64,000 nt of DNA from Chitinophaga pinensis (GCA_945901065.1 CAMDKI010000001.1:372001-436000), one strand, 5' to 3'. Shown: positions 1-9,434, counted from the first letter of the stretch. Notes: a model not told the origin generated them from the sequence alone. Program-made: numbers and translations.

Positions 1-1967
1 CCGTTTTGCTCAACTAATGCTTGGGCTTCGTCTCTGGTAAATTTGGTAAGCGTGCCCGTAAATAGAAAGCTCTTGCCATCTAGTTTATTGTTGGCAGGTA
101 CTACTTCTTCTAGTTGGGTTTCAATGTTAACGCCCAGTTCTTTCAGCTTTTTAAGCAACTCAATATTGGCTTCAGTATGAAAGAACTCATAAACGCTCTC
201 CGCAACCTTCGGGCCCACTTCATCTACCTCCATCAATTGCTCCTGTGTCCAGTTTTCGAAATCGAGGGCAGAGCCTACTTTTTTGGCTAACACTTTGGCG
301 GTGGTAGCACCAATATGCCTAATGCCCAAGGCAGTTATCAAGCGCCAAAGCGGGTGGTTTTTGCTGGCTTCAATACCTACTTTTAGGTTTGCCACACTCT
401 TTGCTTTCCAACCTTCTAGAGCCAGTATGCGGTCATAGTCCAATTGGTAGATGTCCTCCAATTGATTGATGATACCTTCTGCCATAAAGCGTTTCACAAT
501 GTCTTTGCCGAGTCCGTCAATGTCCATAGCACCTTTGCTAACAAAGTGTATTACACGCTCTTCTTGCTGCACGGGGCATTCAATATTCACGCACCGCCAG
601 ATAGCTTCACCTTCGGGTTTCACTAAGGTTGAGTTACACGAAGGGCACTCACGCGGGAAATCAATAGCCGTTTCCGCGCCAGTTCGGGTGGTAGTTACTA
701 CCCCTGCAATATAGGGTATTACATCGCCAGCGCGCTCAACCACTACCGTATCGCCAATTTTGATGTCTTTCTCCAGTATAAAATCTTCGTTGTGCAACGA
801 TATGGAGCTAATGGTAACCCCCGCCAAAGGCACTGGGGTTATTTTAGCCACTGGCGTAACGGCACCAGTACGGCCCACCTGAAACTCCACGCGCTCCAAT
901 ATGCTTTGGGCTTGGCGTGCCTTAAATTTAAAGGCTATGGCCCAACGTGGGTGGTGCGCGGTGCTGCCCGTTTCTTGTTGTTTTTGGTAGTCGTTCAACT
1001 TTATTACCATGCCATCAATCTCAATAGGGTAGGCATTGCGTTTTTCTTCCCAATTGCCTACGTGGGCAACTACTTGGGGTATAGTAGGGTATAGGCCAAT
1101 CTCCTTCACTGGGGCATTAAAACCCAGCTTATGAAGTGTTTCGATGCTTTCGAAATGCGTTTTCAACCCTCTGCCTAAAACATTGTTACCATCCTTGTCA
1201 ATGGCGTAGCCTATTTGGTATATCACCGCTTCTAACCCGCGACGAGCCACTTCTGCGCTATCCTTCAAGCGCAATGCACCCGATGCGGTGTTACGCGAAT
1301 TTTGGAAAGTCTTTAATCCTTGCTCGCGACGTTTTTCGTTCATTTCGGCAAATACTTCATTGCGTATAACTACCTCACCTCGCACTTCGGCTTTTACAAT
1401 ACCGTATTTAGAAAACTCCGCTCTCAACGGAATAGATTTGATTACTTTAGCATTGTTGGTTATGTCCTCACCCATCACGCCATCGCCACGGGTTGCAGCA
1501 CGCACCATTAGGTCGTTCTCATAAACTATCGCGATACTCGAGCCATCAAACTTGGGTTCCACGCAATATTCTATTCCCTCGTTGCCTACCAACTTGCGCA
1601 ATCGGTTGTCAAACTCAGTTAGGTCTTCCTCATTATAGCTGTTGTCCAACGATAGCATGGGTAAGTTGTGCTCAACAGCTACAAACTCTTCTGTCAATCC
1701 TTGGGCTACTCGTTGCGTTGGCGAGTCGGGGGTTTGTAAGGCAGGGTAGTTGGCTTCAATTTGCTTTAGGCGCTTAAACAGTTGGTCGTAGTCATAATCC
1801 GACACTACTGCTTCCGATTGCACATAGTATCTCCAGTCGTGGTACTTTATCGCATCGCGTAGGTCACTTACTTCTTTATCGGCAGCCTCTTGGTTCTGGG
1901 CTATTGGGCTTGCCAATAGCCTATGGCTTAGGTCAAGGTATTCACGTTCTTGCGCTGCGGTGTACAT
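1..1967 (-). CDS. ligA: NAD-dependent DNA ligase LigA (3' end outside window)
   Basis: NAD+-dependent DNA ligase, which seals nicks in replication and repair. Reading leftward from ATG at 1967 (MYTAAQEREYLDLSH), the frame stays open to the window edge, giving about 655 residues. Visible: the adenylation motif KFDG at residues 139-142 (EPKFDGSS, near 1545-1560), whose Lys carries AMP; a Cys-rich zinc finger beginning CPSC near 640-650; and the start of a C-terminal BRCT domain (FLFTGTLTKFTRDEA) near 15-75. Full LigA is about 670-700 residues, so roughly 45-50 residues of the BRCT lie beyond base 1. The upstream neighbour on the same strand ends in a strong hairpin terminator at 2072-2103, so ligA probably has its own promoter in 1968-2070. 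Nothing looks damaged. Confidence 0.95.
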   Translation of the reverse strand, partial: MYTAAQEREYLDLSHRLLASPIAQNQEAADKEVSDLRDAIKYHDWRYYVQSEAVVSDYDYDQLFKRLKQIEANYPALQTPDSPTQRVAQGLTEEFVAVEHNLPMLSLDNSYNEEDLTEFDNRLRKLVGNEGIEYCVEPKFDGSSIAIVYENDLMVRAATRGDGVMGEDITNNAKVIKSIPLRAEFSKYGIVKAEVRGEVVIRNEVFAEMNEKRREQGLKTFQNSRNTASGALRLKDSAEVARRGLEAVIYQIGYAIDKDGNNVLGRGLKTHFESIETLHKLGFNAPVKEIGLYPTIPQVVAHVGNWEEKRNAYPIEIDGMVIKLNDYQKQQETGSTAHHPRWAIAFKFKARQAQSILERVEFQVGRTGAVTPVAKITPVPLAGVTISSISLHNEDFILEKDIKIGDTVVVERAGDVIPYIAGVVTTTRTGAETAIDFPRECPSCNSTLVKPEGEAIWRCVNIECPVQQEERVIHFVSKGAMDIDGLGKDIVKRFMAEGIINQLEDIYQLDYDRILALEGWKAKSVANLKVGIEASKNHPLWRLITALGIRHIGATTAKVLAKKVGSALDFENWTQEQLMEVDEVGPKVAESVYEFFHTEANIELLKKLKELGVNIETQLEEVVPANNKLDGKSFLFTGTLTKFTRDEAQALVEQN

Positions 1968-2071
1968 TTGTTTCGATTATGTGCTTATTTGCAAATGTAC
2001 CAATGTGCTGACAATAATGCGCAACAACTGCTGTACAAAGTGCCCAGGTATTTTCCTTAAAATGGTGCAAT

Positions 2072-2103
2072 AAAAAAGGGGCACCAACTGGCACCCCTTT
2101 TTT
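2072..2103 (-). terminator. Rho-independent-type terminator of the large T9SS gene
   Basis: AAAAAAGGGG pairs perfectly with CCCCTTTTTT across a 12-nt loop that can itself form a short CCA/TGG helix. On the minus strand the stem ends in a T run. It lies 21 bp past the stop of the 2124-4511 gene and before the ligA start. Confidence 0.85.
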
Positions 2104-2123
2104 GTATTATCTATTGTACCGGA

Positions 2124-4511
2124 TTAGCGGTTAAGCACCAAACGACGAACACCTGAAATGCCATCGGCAGTTACTTTAACAATGTATACGCCATTGGCTT
2201 GTGCAGTTAAATCAACCACTTCGCGAACTTGGGCCGAACCACTCAAGGTAGTTTCGCTAACCAAAGCACCAATGGTATTAAATACTTGTATGCTAACGTT
2301 GGTATTGTTTGCCAAGTCGGCTTCAATAGTCACTGTTCCGCTGGTTGGGTTCGGGTAAACGTCGAAACTGATGTTGTCTGCTACGTTATTTATACCAACT
2401 GCGTTACCTACCCTAAGGTTCTGAACGGTTGAGCAACCATTGTTGTCAATTACGGTTATTTCGTAAACACCAGATGCTAGGCCAGTAACTGAAGTAGATG
2501 TTGAGCCATTGCTCCATCCAATGGTGTAAGGTGGCCTTCCACCAGAAATATTTAAGGTAACATTGCTAGTGCCGCCTGTGCTTACCACATTCGGGTTCAA
2601 CATTAGCGGTCCGTATATGGTAATAGACTCAGTCACGCTTACGCCAGCATTGTTTTCCATGGTCACAGTGTAAGTGCCAGGAGCTAGGCTGAATACCACT
2701 GAACCGGTTTGCCCGTTGCTCCAGGTAAAGGTGCAATCTGTGCAGCCAACAGGTGTTACGAATATCTCTCCTTCTTTACCACCTCCACAAACACTGTGCG
2801 TAATAGATGTAATGTCTATTGCCGCTGCATCTTGTACAACATTTGTAACAGTTTCGTTGGCGCTATTCAAATCAAATTTCAAAGCATTCAAAATCTCACG
2901 ATTGCTTAATGAAGCGGCATACTCTTGTACCACTGCTACCAAGTGCATGCGATTGGTATTCCAACCAGCAGGTAACGTGTAAGTAAAGGTATTGCTATAG
3001 GGAGTAAGAGCAACAATACTATTTGGTATAACACCAGCTTGACCCCAAGCTCCACCCATAAAGTGGCGAGCAACATCTCGGTGTGCAAAGCCTATGATTG
3101 GATTTCCAGCTTGGTAGTAAGGGTGACCAGCTGAATTATTGTAAGCATTAACTTGGTTGTACCCCGAGCCAGTGCCAGTTACGCTGTCTTCTATTATGAA
3201 AACATTAAAACGGTAGTCTCCAGTCAGGTTCGTCAAAAATTCGGCGGTTACATTAACCGTCAATTCGCGAGTGCTTGGAACGTATGTATTGTCGGCACTG
3301 ATTGATACAATTGAGGGAGTAGACAAACGCTGTTGTGCATATTGATTCCAAGTACCCCTGCTAGATGCAAGATTAGCTTCAGTAGGGAAAAACACCCTAT
3401 CAACTGTTCCTGACGGAAAACTGCCACCAGTTACAGCTGCACCAACAGTATTTCCATCTGGAAAATCCATCGCATCATCATTATGAACACCCACGCCAAT
3501 TACATGGTCATTTGCATCAAGAATACCCTCTAATACTACCGTACCATCAGGACAATACTGACACCAAGCTCCTGTATGATCTTCTATTACTACAAATTTA
3601 TCGGCAGTGCCTAGCGTAATGTTTACGGTAGCAGATCCATTATTGTTTGCAGATAAATCAGTTTGTCCATTTGGGAAACTCAATGAAACACCAACCGTGT
3701 ATGAACCGCCAGTAAGGCTAATAAGTGAATTGTTGTGCGTAACAGATTTGGTAGCACCTGGTGCCAAAGACAAACCATTTACGATTTCAGTTTTTGTTGT
3801 TGCACCGCCATCTGCAGTCCAGCTGAAAGTAAAAGAATTTAAAGTGGCTGTGCCATAGTTTTTTACGGTAATAGTTACTGGTACCGAACCAACGGTTGAC
3901 GAGGCAGGAACATCTACTGATACCAATTGCACATCATTGGGTGTGGGTTGAAATACTTTAACATCATCTACCGCTACGCCATCGGCCCATTCGCCACCAT
4001 CATTGTGCACAAATGCAATTTTAACGTTGCTTTGGTTTAAGTATCCGTTTAGGTCAATTGACAAATCTTGCCATGCTGACACACCCGAAATGGTGCTCAA
4101 TACCGACCAAGTAGAACCGCCATCAATGCTAATTTCTACTGTTGCAACTGAGCCATAGGCACCTGTGTAGTAAGTAGAAAAGGCTAGCCTACCAGAAGTC
4201 ATGGTGGTGAGGTTAAGCGCAGGGGTAATTAGCATGTCCCTATCAGCTACGTTTTGGGTGGTAGCTTGGTTGTCGTACTTATCATCGTTGCTAGCCGCAA
4301 ACTTGGTGTGTTCCGGAAACGACATGAAATTGCTACTTAATGAAGTATAGGTACCAAACTCCCAGCCCCTAGATGGGGTGCTTTGTTGGCGTAGCCAACC
4401 CGATGGCAGTGAACCTGATTCGAAATTTTGATCAAGCAGCACCACTTGCGAAAAAGCGGCAGTGCTGATCAGCATTGATAATAAACTTGTGAGGAGGTAA
4501 ATACTTTTCAT
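2124..4511 (-). CDS. Secreted T9SS type A cargo with Omp28/thioredoxin-like domain and SprB repeats
   Basis: 795 residues, exported. Order: Sec signal peptide 1-22 (ending AAFSQ); a jelly-roll, cleaved-adhesin-like region about 23-190; a CARDB-like beta domain about 190-300; an Omp28-related thioredoxin-fold region about 305-555, with the motif GAWCQYCPDG near residue 315; two SprB-type repeats about 570-705; and a T9SS type A sorting domain about 715-795 (VYPNPTSG and a terminal VRRLVLNR). By family knowledge the C-terminal domain directs passage through the T9SS pore and surface attachment or release. The WCxYC pair could be redox active, but Omp28 function is not established, so substrate and role are unknown. 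It is a single-gene unit with its own terminator at 2072-2103. The start ATG is well placed before the signal peptide. Confidence 0.85.
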   Translation of the reverse strand: MKSIYLLTSLLSMLISTAAFSQVVLLDQNFESGSLPSGWLRQQSTPSRGWEFGTYTSLSSNFMSFPEHTKFAASNDDKYDNQATTQNVADRDMLITPALNLTTMTSGRLAFSTYYTGAYGSVATVEISIDGGSTWSVLSTISGVSAWQDLSIDLNGYLNQSNVKIAFVHNDGGEWADGVAVDDVKVFQPTPNDVQLVSVDVPASSTVGSVPVTITVKNYGTATLNSFTFSWTADGGATTKTEIVNGLSLAPGATKSVTHNNSLISLTGGSYTVGVSLSFPNGQTDLSANNNGSATVNITLGTADKFVVIEDHTGAWCQYCPDGTVVLEGILDANDHVIGVGVHNDDAMDFPDGNTVGAAVTGGSFPSGTVDRVFFPTEANLASSRGTWNQYAQQRLSTPSIVSISADNTYVPSTRELTVNVTAEFLTNLTGDYRFNVFIIEDSVTGTGSGYNQVNAYNNSAGHPYYQAGNPIIGFAHRDVARHFMGGAWGQAGVIPNSIVALTPYSNTFTYTLPAGWNTNRMHLVAVVQEYAASLSNREILNALKFDLNSANETVTNVVQDAAAIDITSITHSVCGGGKEGEIFVTPVGCTDCTFTWSNGQTGSVVFSLAPGTYTVTMENNAGVSVTESITIYGPLMLNPNVVSTGGTSNVTLNISGGRPPYTIGWSNGSTSTSVTGLASGVYEITVIDNNGCSTVQNLRVGNAVGINNVADNISFDVYPNPTSGTVTIEADLANNTNVSIQVFNTIGALVSETTLSGSAQVREVVDLTAQANGVYIVKVTADGISGVRRLVLNR

Positions 4512-4702
4512 ATCGGATAATTAAGGGTTGTTTATATGTCCTTTACAATTGCTAACGCAATATACTCAAACTCTTAACTTTTTCTTAATTGTGGCAATAT
4601 TTTTTAACAGATTTTCAAAGTAAATATTTACTAATTGACTCGCTCGGTCTACGTTGCCGTTAAGATGTGTTAAGTAATGGTGTAATTAACTTGCGAAATA
4701 TG

Positions 4703-4710
4703 TATTTTTG
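4703..4710 (+). promoter_or_regulatory. Candidate -7 promoter box TATTTTTG
   Basis: Matches the Bacteroidota -7 consensus TANNTTTG 35 bp before the ATG at 4745. No good -33 TTTG is visible at the right distance, so this is a partial match only. Confidence 0.35.
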
Positions 4711-4744
4711 AAGTACCTTAGTATTATTGCAAAAACTATTGGCG

Positions 4745-5464
4745 ATGAAAAAACTTTTAGCTGTATTAATTCTTACGCTCTGTATTAGCGCTGGTACTAT
4801 CAGCGCTCAGTCTTTTACATTAAGCAGCGATTCGCTATATGGCACTGCCGATGCCAACCGGGCTGAGTTTGTATTGAACTTGAATATTGATAACGAACTA
4901 ACCAATAGGCCTTTGAGCTTAAAATGGAAACGCTACGAGAATGTTTTTGCCAACGGATGGTTGGGCAATCAAATTTGCGTGTATGGCTCTTGCTATTACT
5001 ACACCGTTGATACTGGAACGATAATTATATCTGCAGCCAGCAGGGAAGAGTTTTCGGCTCACTTTGGTAACAACAACCTACCAGGCTCTGGTGTGCAGAA
5101 GGTTGTGTTCTATGAAGAAGCAGATAGTGCTGGCACCGCCGAAACAGTTTATTTTGGCGCTACTATTACCCCTTATACTTCTATTGCTACACCCATGAGC
5201 AGTAGCAACAGTCCTTCGGATATTCAGATTTTCCCAAATCCTGCTAAGGAGTATGTTGTGATAAAACGCCCTGATTTGTTGAACATTAGCCGCATTGAGG
5301 TTTACAATATGCTTGGCCTAAAAGTTATTTCGCAAGTTGCCGATCAAGACAATGTTAACAGCCGCATTGATTTGCTCGATTTGCAAAAAGGCGTATACAT
5401 GATTCGCATTTTCGACAAAAACAATAATGTTATCCTTACCAAATCGATATCTAAAGTAAGGTAG
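4745..5464 (+). CDS. Small secreted protein with T9SS type A sorting domain
   Basis: 239 residues from the ATG at 4745, chosen over the in-frame TTG at 4727 because MKKLLAVLILTLCISAGTIS is a normal signal peptide start. Residues about 24-155 form a beta-rich domain I do not recognise, with a Cys pair in the segment QICVYGSCYYY. Residues about 158-239 are a T9SS type A sorting domain (IQIFPNPAKEY, GVYMIRIF, ending KSISKVR). The protein should be exported by Sec and then T9SS to the surface or medium. The upstream neighbour is divergent, so the 230-bp gap should hold two promoters. A hairpin terminator follows at 5512-5539. Role unknown. Confidence 0.8.
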   Translation: MKKLLAVLILTLCISAGTISAQSFTLSSDSLYGTADANRAEFVLNLNIDNELTNRPLSLKWKRYENVFANGWLGNQICVYGSCYYYTVDTGTIIISAASREEFSAHFGNNNLPGSGVQKVVFYEEADSAGTAETVYFGATITPYTSIATPMSSSNSPSDIQIFPNPAKEYVVIKRPDLLNISRIEVYNMLGLKVISQVADQDNVNSRIDLLDLQKGVYMIRIFDKNNNVILTKSISKVR

Positions 5465-5511
5465 GCAAATGATACTCCGAAGGTAGTAGTAAGCTATCTT
5501 CCTCACTTACG

Positions 5512-5539
5512 AAAGGCCTCCATTTTGGTGGCCTTTTTT
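5512..5539 (+). terminator. Hairpin terminator after the small T9SS gene
   Basis: AAAGGCC, one mismatch, CC, loop ATTTT, GG, then GGCCTTTTTT. It lies 47 bp past the stop at 5464 and ends in a T run on the plus strand. Confidence 0.8.
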
Positions 5540-5597
5540 GTTTAAAAGCGTTACTGGCGTTTTTTGTTTTATCCCTTTAACAAAGCATTTCTTCATC

Positions 5598-6767
5598 ATG
5601 ATACCATTTATCGAAACTGTAGTTGGCCGTTTTGGCGGCAGGCTTGCCGGAAGCCCAGAGGAAAGGGAAGCGCAAAAATTTGTAAAAGAGCATTTCGAAA
5701 GTTTGGGTGCTAAGGCCGAAATACAAACTTTTAAAGCTGCTCTAACGGCTAAATTCTTAGCGCTAAAGATTTTTACGGTCGTATATTTTTTATGCCTAGC
5801 GCTATATTGGGTTTCGCTTCCGGCAGCCTTTGTATTGGCACTGCTAAACGGTGTTTTGTTTGTGGGCCATTTTCTTACCTATCGCAATTGGCTCGATTTC
5901 TTGTTTCCACAAATGGAGTCGAGCAACGTGCAAGCTACGCTTGAGCCGCAAGGTGTCGTAAAGCAAACTATTATAGTTGCGGGCCATATAGATAGTGTTC
6001 GCGAGTTTCAATGGTGGTACCATTTAAAAAATTTTGGCGGGTTGCTTACTGTTTTGGCTGGTGTGCTGTATGTTTTTCAAGGCCCATTACTTTTACTGGT
6101 TTGGCTTACGGGTATTGCTTGGGCCGATGCTGTTTGGCTGTTATTGGCCATACTATCGCCAGCTACTTTTAGCATGTACGCCATGCACGGCAAAAAAGTG
6201 GTTGATGGTGCTATGGATAACCTTACTGGTGTAGCGGTAGCTGTTGAAATGGCCAAAGTATTTGCTCATGAGAGCCAACCGGGCAAAAGCCGATTGCAGC
6301 ACACTCGGTTGCGTTTGGTTAGTTTTGGCAGCGAAGAATGCGGATTGCGTGGCTCAAATGCTTATGCAGTGCGCAATAAAGAGCAATTGCTTGAGGAAAA
6401 TGCACTATTGGTAAATATTGACACGATAAAAGACACCGAGCACTTGAGCATCATTAAACGAGAGCTGAATACACAGGTAAAATATGATAGCCGTTTGGTT
6501 GCTGCGGTCAATCAAGCGTTTGTTGACTGTAATGTTCCGGTAAAGCATATCAACCTTAGTGTGGGTGCTACCGATGGAAGTGCTTTTGGCATACACAATT
6601 TGCCAACTATTTCTATAATCGGTATCGATTCGAGCCAGTTCGACCCTTGCTACCATACCCGCCTTGACACACTTGAGAACTTAAAACCCGAGGCACTTGA
6701 GGTGTTTAAGGTGGTTTTGGTAAATTTTATAGAAGGTTGGGATAGCGGCAAGTATAGGATTAACTGA
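5598..6767 (+). CDS. M28-family zinc aminopeptidase, membrane-associated
   Basis: 389 residues from ATG 5598 (MIPFIETVVGRFGGRLAGSP). An upstream in-frame TTG at 5538 is rejected because it overlaps the preceding terminator. M28 peptidases are di-zinc exopeptidases. The expected ligands are visible in order: H and D in AGHIDS, D in DGAMDNLTG, the catalytic E-E pair in FGSEECGLRGS, D in VNIDTIKD, and H in DPCYHTRLD. Two hydrophobic blocks (about 45-95 and 140-190) are inserted around the first metal ligand. This is unusual for soluble M28 enzymes and suggests a membrane-embedded form. No cleavable signal peptide is evident. The substrate cannot be told; peptide turnover is inferred. It sits alone between a terminator and a convergent outer-membrane protein gene. 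Confidence 0.85.
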   Translation: MIPFIETVVGRFGGRLAGSPEEREAQKFVKEHFESLGAKAEIQTFKAALTAKFLALKIFTVVYFLCLALYWVSLPAAFVLALLNGVLFVGHFLTYRNWLDFLFPQMESSNVQATLEPQGVVKQTIIVAGHIDSVREFQWWYHLKNFGGLLTVLAGVLYVFQGPLLLLVWLTGIAWADAVWLLLAILSPATFSMYAMHGKKVVDGAMDNLTGVAVAVEMAKVFAHESQPGKSRLQHTRLRLVSFGSEECGLRGSNAYAVRNKEQLLEENALLVNIDTIKDTEHLSIIKRELNTQVKYDSRLVAAVNQAFVDCNVPVKHINLSVGATDGSAFGIHNLPTISIIGIDSSQFDPCYHTRLDTLENLKPEALEVFKVVLVNFIEGWDSGKYRIN

Positions 6768-6825
6768 AAATTAAAAATTCCAAGTTGAAAATGGAATGTC
6801 AAGTTATCCGAAATTTTGAATTCAG

Positions 6826-7983
6826 TTAAAAGGCCTCGCCGATGGCTAAATAAAATCCTCGCGAACCATCAGTGCCAAAACCTGCATCAAAGCGGACGTT
6901 AATTCGCTCTTTGGCGTCAATTGTGAAACGTAAACCGCCACCGCCTGCAAATTTTAAGTTATTAAACGCAGGTGAGCTATAAGGCCCTGCGGTATTGCCC
7001 GCGCTGGCAAAAGCCACTCCAATAAATCTCCAAAAAATAGGGAAACGATATTCCGTGGTAAGCGCATACATGTGTTGGTCTCGGTTTCGACCGAAAAAGT
7101 AGCCACGCATTAACTCATTGCCCCCAAATGTAGCCATCATTTTAAATGGGGGCAGGTTGCTGTTTACCTGTGCCACTGCTTGCAAGGCTATTACGTGGCT
7201 GCCTTTTCCTGGGTTAAAGTACTTTCTTAGGTCTAGTCTTAGGCTCGTTAAATCGGTATTGCCACCCAAAAAGCGAGAGTAAGTGTGGTGGCTCAGTATC
7301 ATGTACCAACCTTTAAAAGGATAAAGGTTATGATCTCTGGTATCATATATCATGGCTACTCCCAAGCCAGATGCAGTGTATCCTTTTTCGCCCGGTATAT
7401 TTCGGGTATCGAAAATGCCACCTGCATTGGTTTTCATACTATACACATGCTCAAACCTATATTGGGCTCCCAACTGAAAATGAGGTGCTATTTGCCTTGT
7501 GAAGCGGTTTCGGGCTAATAGGTAATCTGATGAAAAGCGCTCCCCGTCGCTAATAACAGTTTCGTTACCCAATCCAAAAAAAGAATCCGGATAGCGCTGC
7601 CATAGCAAGGCGCCCGTCATTCTTATCTGCCCTTTTCGCCAAAAAATATCCCAATTTGGATTTACAATAAACTGTTTGTTGAGGGTAAACACAAATACAA
7701 ATCCTACGTTGGAGAGGTTGCCCGTGCTATCAGTACTGTGGGTTCGGAAAAGTACTTGGGTACCAAGGCCAAAACCCCAGCGGGTTTCGGGGCTATAATT
7801 GATAAGTGGCACTGGTATTAACCGCACTTTGTAAGGATTGCCCGAAGCGCTGAAGTATTGTTTAAACTTACTTTGTTTAGGTACGTTTTGCGCCCAACTT
7901 GTAACTGCTATCGTAAAGCAACTGACAAATGCCAGCCACTTAAAGGTATTTTTTACAGAATGGTAAGTTTGCAATACTGGCAT
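6826..7983 (-). CDS. Omp85/BamA-type surface antigen, barrel only
   Basis: 385 residues with a Sec signal peptide (ending about residue 31, TSWAQ). The rest is a run of amphipathic beta strands matching the surface-antigen (bacterial OMP85/D15) barrel. MRGYFFGRNRDQ resembles the conserved VRGF/Y loop motif of this superfamily, and the chain ends in an aromatic residue (AIGEAF), typical of barrels recognised by BamA. There is no room for POTRA domains, so this is not BamA itself; it belongs to the POTRA-less group common in Bacteroidota. An outer-membrane barrel is confident; the transported or inserted partner is unknown. It is convergent with the M28 peptidase and downstream of the 8053-8430 gene, separated by a hairpin terminator at 7997-8030. 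Confidence 0.8.
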   Translation of the reverse strand: MPVLQTYHSVKNTFKWLAFVSCFTIAVTSWAQNVPKQSKFKQYFSASGNPYKVRLIPVPLINYSPETRWGFGLGTQVLFRTHSTDSTGNLSNVGFVFVFTLNKQFIVNPNWDIFWRKGQIRMTGALLWQRYPDSFFGLGNETVISDGERFSSDYLLARNRFTRQIAPHFQLGAQYRFEHVYSMKTNAGGIFDTRNIPGEKGYTASGLGVAMIYDTRDHNLYPFKGWYMILSHHTYSRFLGGNTDLTSLRLDLRKYFNPGKGSHVIALQAVAQVNSNLPPFKMMATFGGNELMRGYFFGRNRDQHMYALTTEYRFPIFWRFIGVAFASAGNTAGPYSSPAFNNLKFAGGGGLRFTIDAKERINVRFDAGFGTDGSRGFYLAIGEAF

Positions 7984-7996
7984 AGCGCATAAATAA

Positions 7997-8030
7997 AATA
8001 GGCTATCCCAAATTAAAGGGACAGCCTATT
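7997..8030 (-). terminator. Hairpin terminator of the 125-aa exported protein gene
   Basis: AATAGGCTATCCC pairs with GGGACAGCCTATT with one mismatch. On the minus strand it is followed by a T-rich stretch (TTTTATTTA). It lies 23 bp past the stop at 8053. Confidence 0.7.
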
Positions 8031-8052
8031 ATGTTATATCGATTTTGTCGGA

Positions 8053-8430
8053 TTATTGCTTTGGTGCTACCGTATTTGAAGGCTTTACTACTGGTGTAGT
8101 AGATATTACCGGGGCAGTAGTGCCAACGTTTACACGGTTGTCGGGGTTAATCACATTGCCACGTGATGGGGCAGTAGTAGTTGAAGGGGCTACACCACTT
8201 GGTTGCAACTGGGTATTTTCTGTTCTGCCTTTGTCACCTTGGCTAGTACGAGTTGAAGGGGCAGAAGATGTGGTGGTAGGCCTTAGTCCGGCGGCATCGT
8301 TATTAGGCCTTGGGGCCTCGCTCACCTGAGAGCTTTTTTTAGTTGAATTTGTCGCTGGTACAGAGCTTTGGGCTTGCGCAAAACATACGATTCCTAATAT
8401 GAAAGTGCTAAGGGCGATAAATTTTTTCAT
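8053..8430 (-). CDS. Small exported Ser/Thr/Pro-rich protein, unknown
   Basis: 125 residues. Signal peptide 1-21 (MKKFIALSTFILGIVCFAQA). The mature part is about 100 residues of low complexity, rich in Ser, Thr, Pro, Ala and Asn with scattered Arg. It has no Cys and no predicted fold I can recognise, and probably is disordered in the periplasm or at the surface. There is no lipobox and no T9SS domain. It lies 50 bp downstream of psd on the same strand and ends in its own terminator at 7997-8030, so co-transcription with psd is possible. The signal peptide supports a real gene despite the biased composition. Function unknown. Confidence 0.6.
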   Translation of the reverse strand: MKKFIALSTFILGIVCFAQAQSSVPATNSTKKSSQVSEAPRPNNDAAGLRPTTTSSAPSTRTSQGDKGRTENTQLQPSGVAPSTTTAPSRGNVINPDNRVNVGTTAPVISTTPVVKPSNTVAPKQ

Positions 8431-8480
8431 GGTATACTGCGTTTATTATTTTAATAACTATGACTTAAAGATACACCTTT

Positions 8481-9149
8481 TTATTGTTCTGGCATACGGG
8501 CAATAATGGTTTTTCCGCCACGTACTTTTTCTTTTAGGTTTATTTCTATTTTGGCATCCAATGGCAAATACAAATCAATTCTTGAGCCAAACTTAATGAA
8601 CCCGAACTCGGCACCTTGTATTACTTGCTGGCCTTCTTCAACATAATGCACAATGCGCCGCGCCAATATACCTGCAACTTGCCTTACCAATACTTCTACA
8701 CCATCGTCTTCTATTACTAGTGTGTTACGCTCGTTATGGGTCGACGATTTTGGGTTGTAAGCTACCAAGTATTTTCCAGGGTGGTATTTTACATATTTCA
8801 CTACACCACTTATTGGGTTCCAGTTGATGTGCACATTGCTGGGCGACATAAATATGGAAACCAAAAGACGCTTTTCGTTAAAGTATTCTACCTCGTGGGT
8901 TTCTTCAATAGTTACAATTTTCCCATCGCAAGGGGCTACTATGCACTGCGCATCGGTAATCATAGCCCTGCGCGGCTTACGAAAAAAGTATGCTACAAAT
9001 AGAAAAAATGCTAATGAAATGCCCGAGAGCAAATACAGCCCATTGTACGGCAACAAATTGGAGTAGTGAAAGGCCAAATTAAAAGCCGCCAGCACCAAAA
9101 AGGTCACCAGTATTATTTTATATCCTTCTTTATGAATCGAAAGTGCCAT
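8481..9149 (-). CDS. psd: Phosphatidylserine decarboxylase family protein
   Basis: 222 residues. Converts phosphatidylserine to phosphatidylethanolamine at the inner membrane. Visible: N-terminal hydrophobic hairpin (about 12-55), the motif MSPSNVHINWNPISG (about 101-115), and FIKFGSRIDLYLP, where the proenzyme would be cut between Gly188 and Ser189, leaving the pyruvoyl group on the small C-terminal chain. The short length and the FGSR form fit the short (archaetidylserine-type) Psd group usual in Bacteroidota. The cleavage residue and His107 are intact. The start ATG at 9149 is preceded by a divergent gap of 285 bp. With the acyltransferase and gpsA at 56-59 kb this gives three phospholipid-synthesis genes in the window, though not in one cluster. 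Confidence 0.9.
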   Translation of the reverse strand: MALSIHKEGYKIILVTFLVLAAFNLAFHYSNLLPYNGLYLLSGISLAFFLFVAYFFRKPRRAMITDAQCIVAPCDGKIVTIEETHEVEYFNEKRLLVSIFMSPSNVHINWNPISGVVKYVKYHPGKYLVAYNPKSSTHNERNTLVIEDDGVEVLVRQVAGILARRIVHYVEEGQQVIQGAEFGFIKFGSRIDLYLPLDAKIEINLKEKVRGGKTIIARMPEQ

Positions 9150-9434
9150 GAAATAAGGTTAGCCAAAATTGTTATTAGCCAGCAAAAATACTCCTTTTTT
9201 AGCCATAATACTACAACGCTCCGCAAAGCTCAATAGTTTTCTAAGATATGAAATTGTGTTTTGTTTCGGGTATCTGGTTTCGATATGGAGCCTCTCTGAA
9301 AGCGCAGGTGTCTGGTATGTTGTTGGTACCAGTGCAGTTGAAGTGATAATATTGAAAAACGGAAGCATTAACCACCGAACTTCTGCAGCGCTTGTGGCGG
9401 CAGTTAGCTATCTTGAGCAAAAATGTAAACTGGC

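Noticed and set aside
4727-4745. TTG start giving a longer N-terminus for the small T9SS protein
   Set aside because: The ATG at 4745 gives a normal signal peptide, and the extra residues add nothing.
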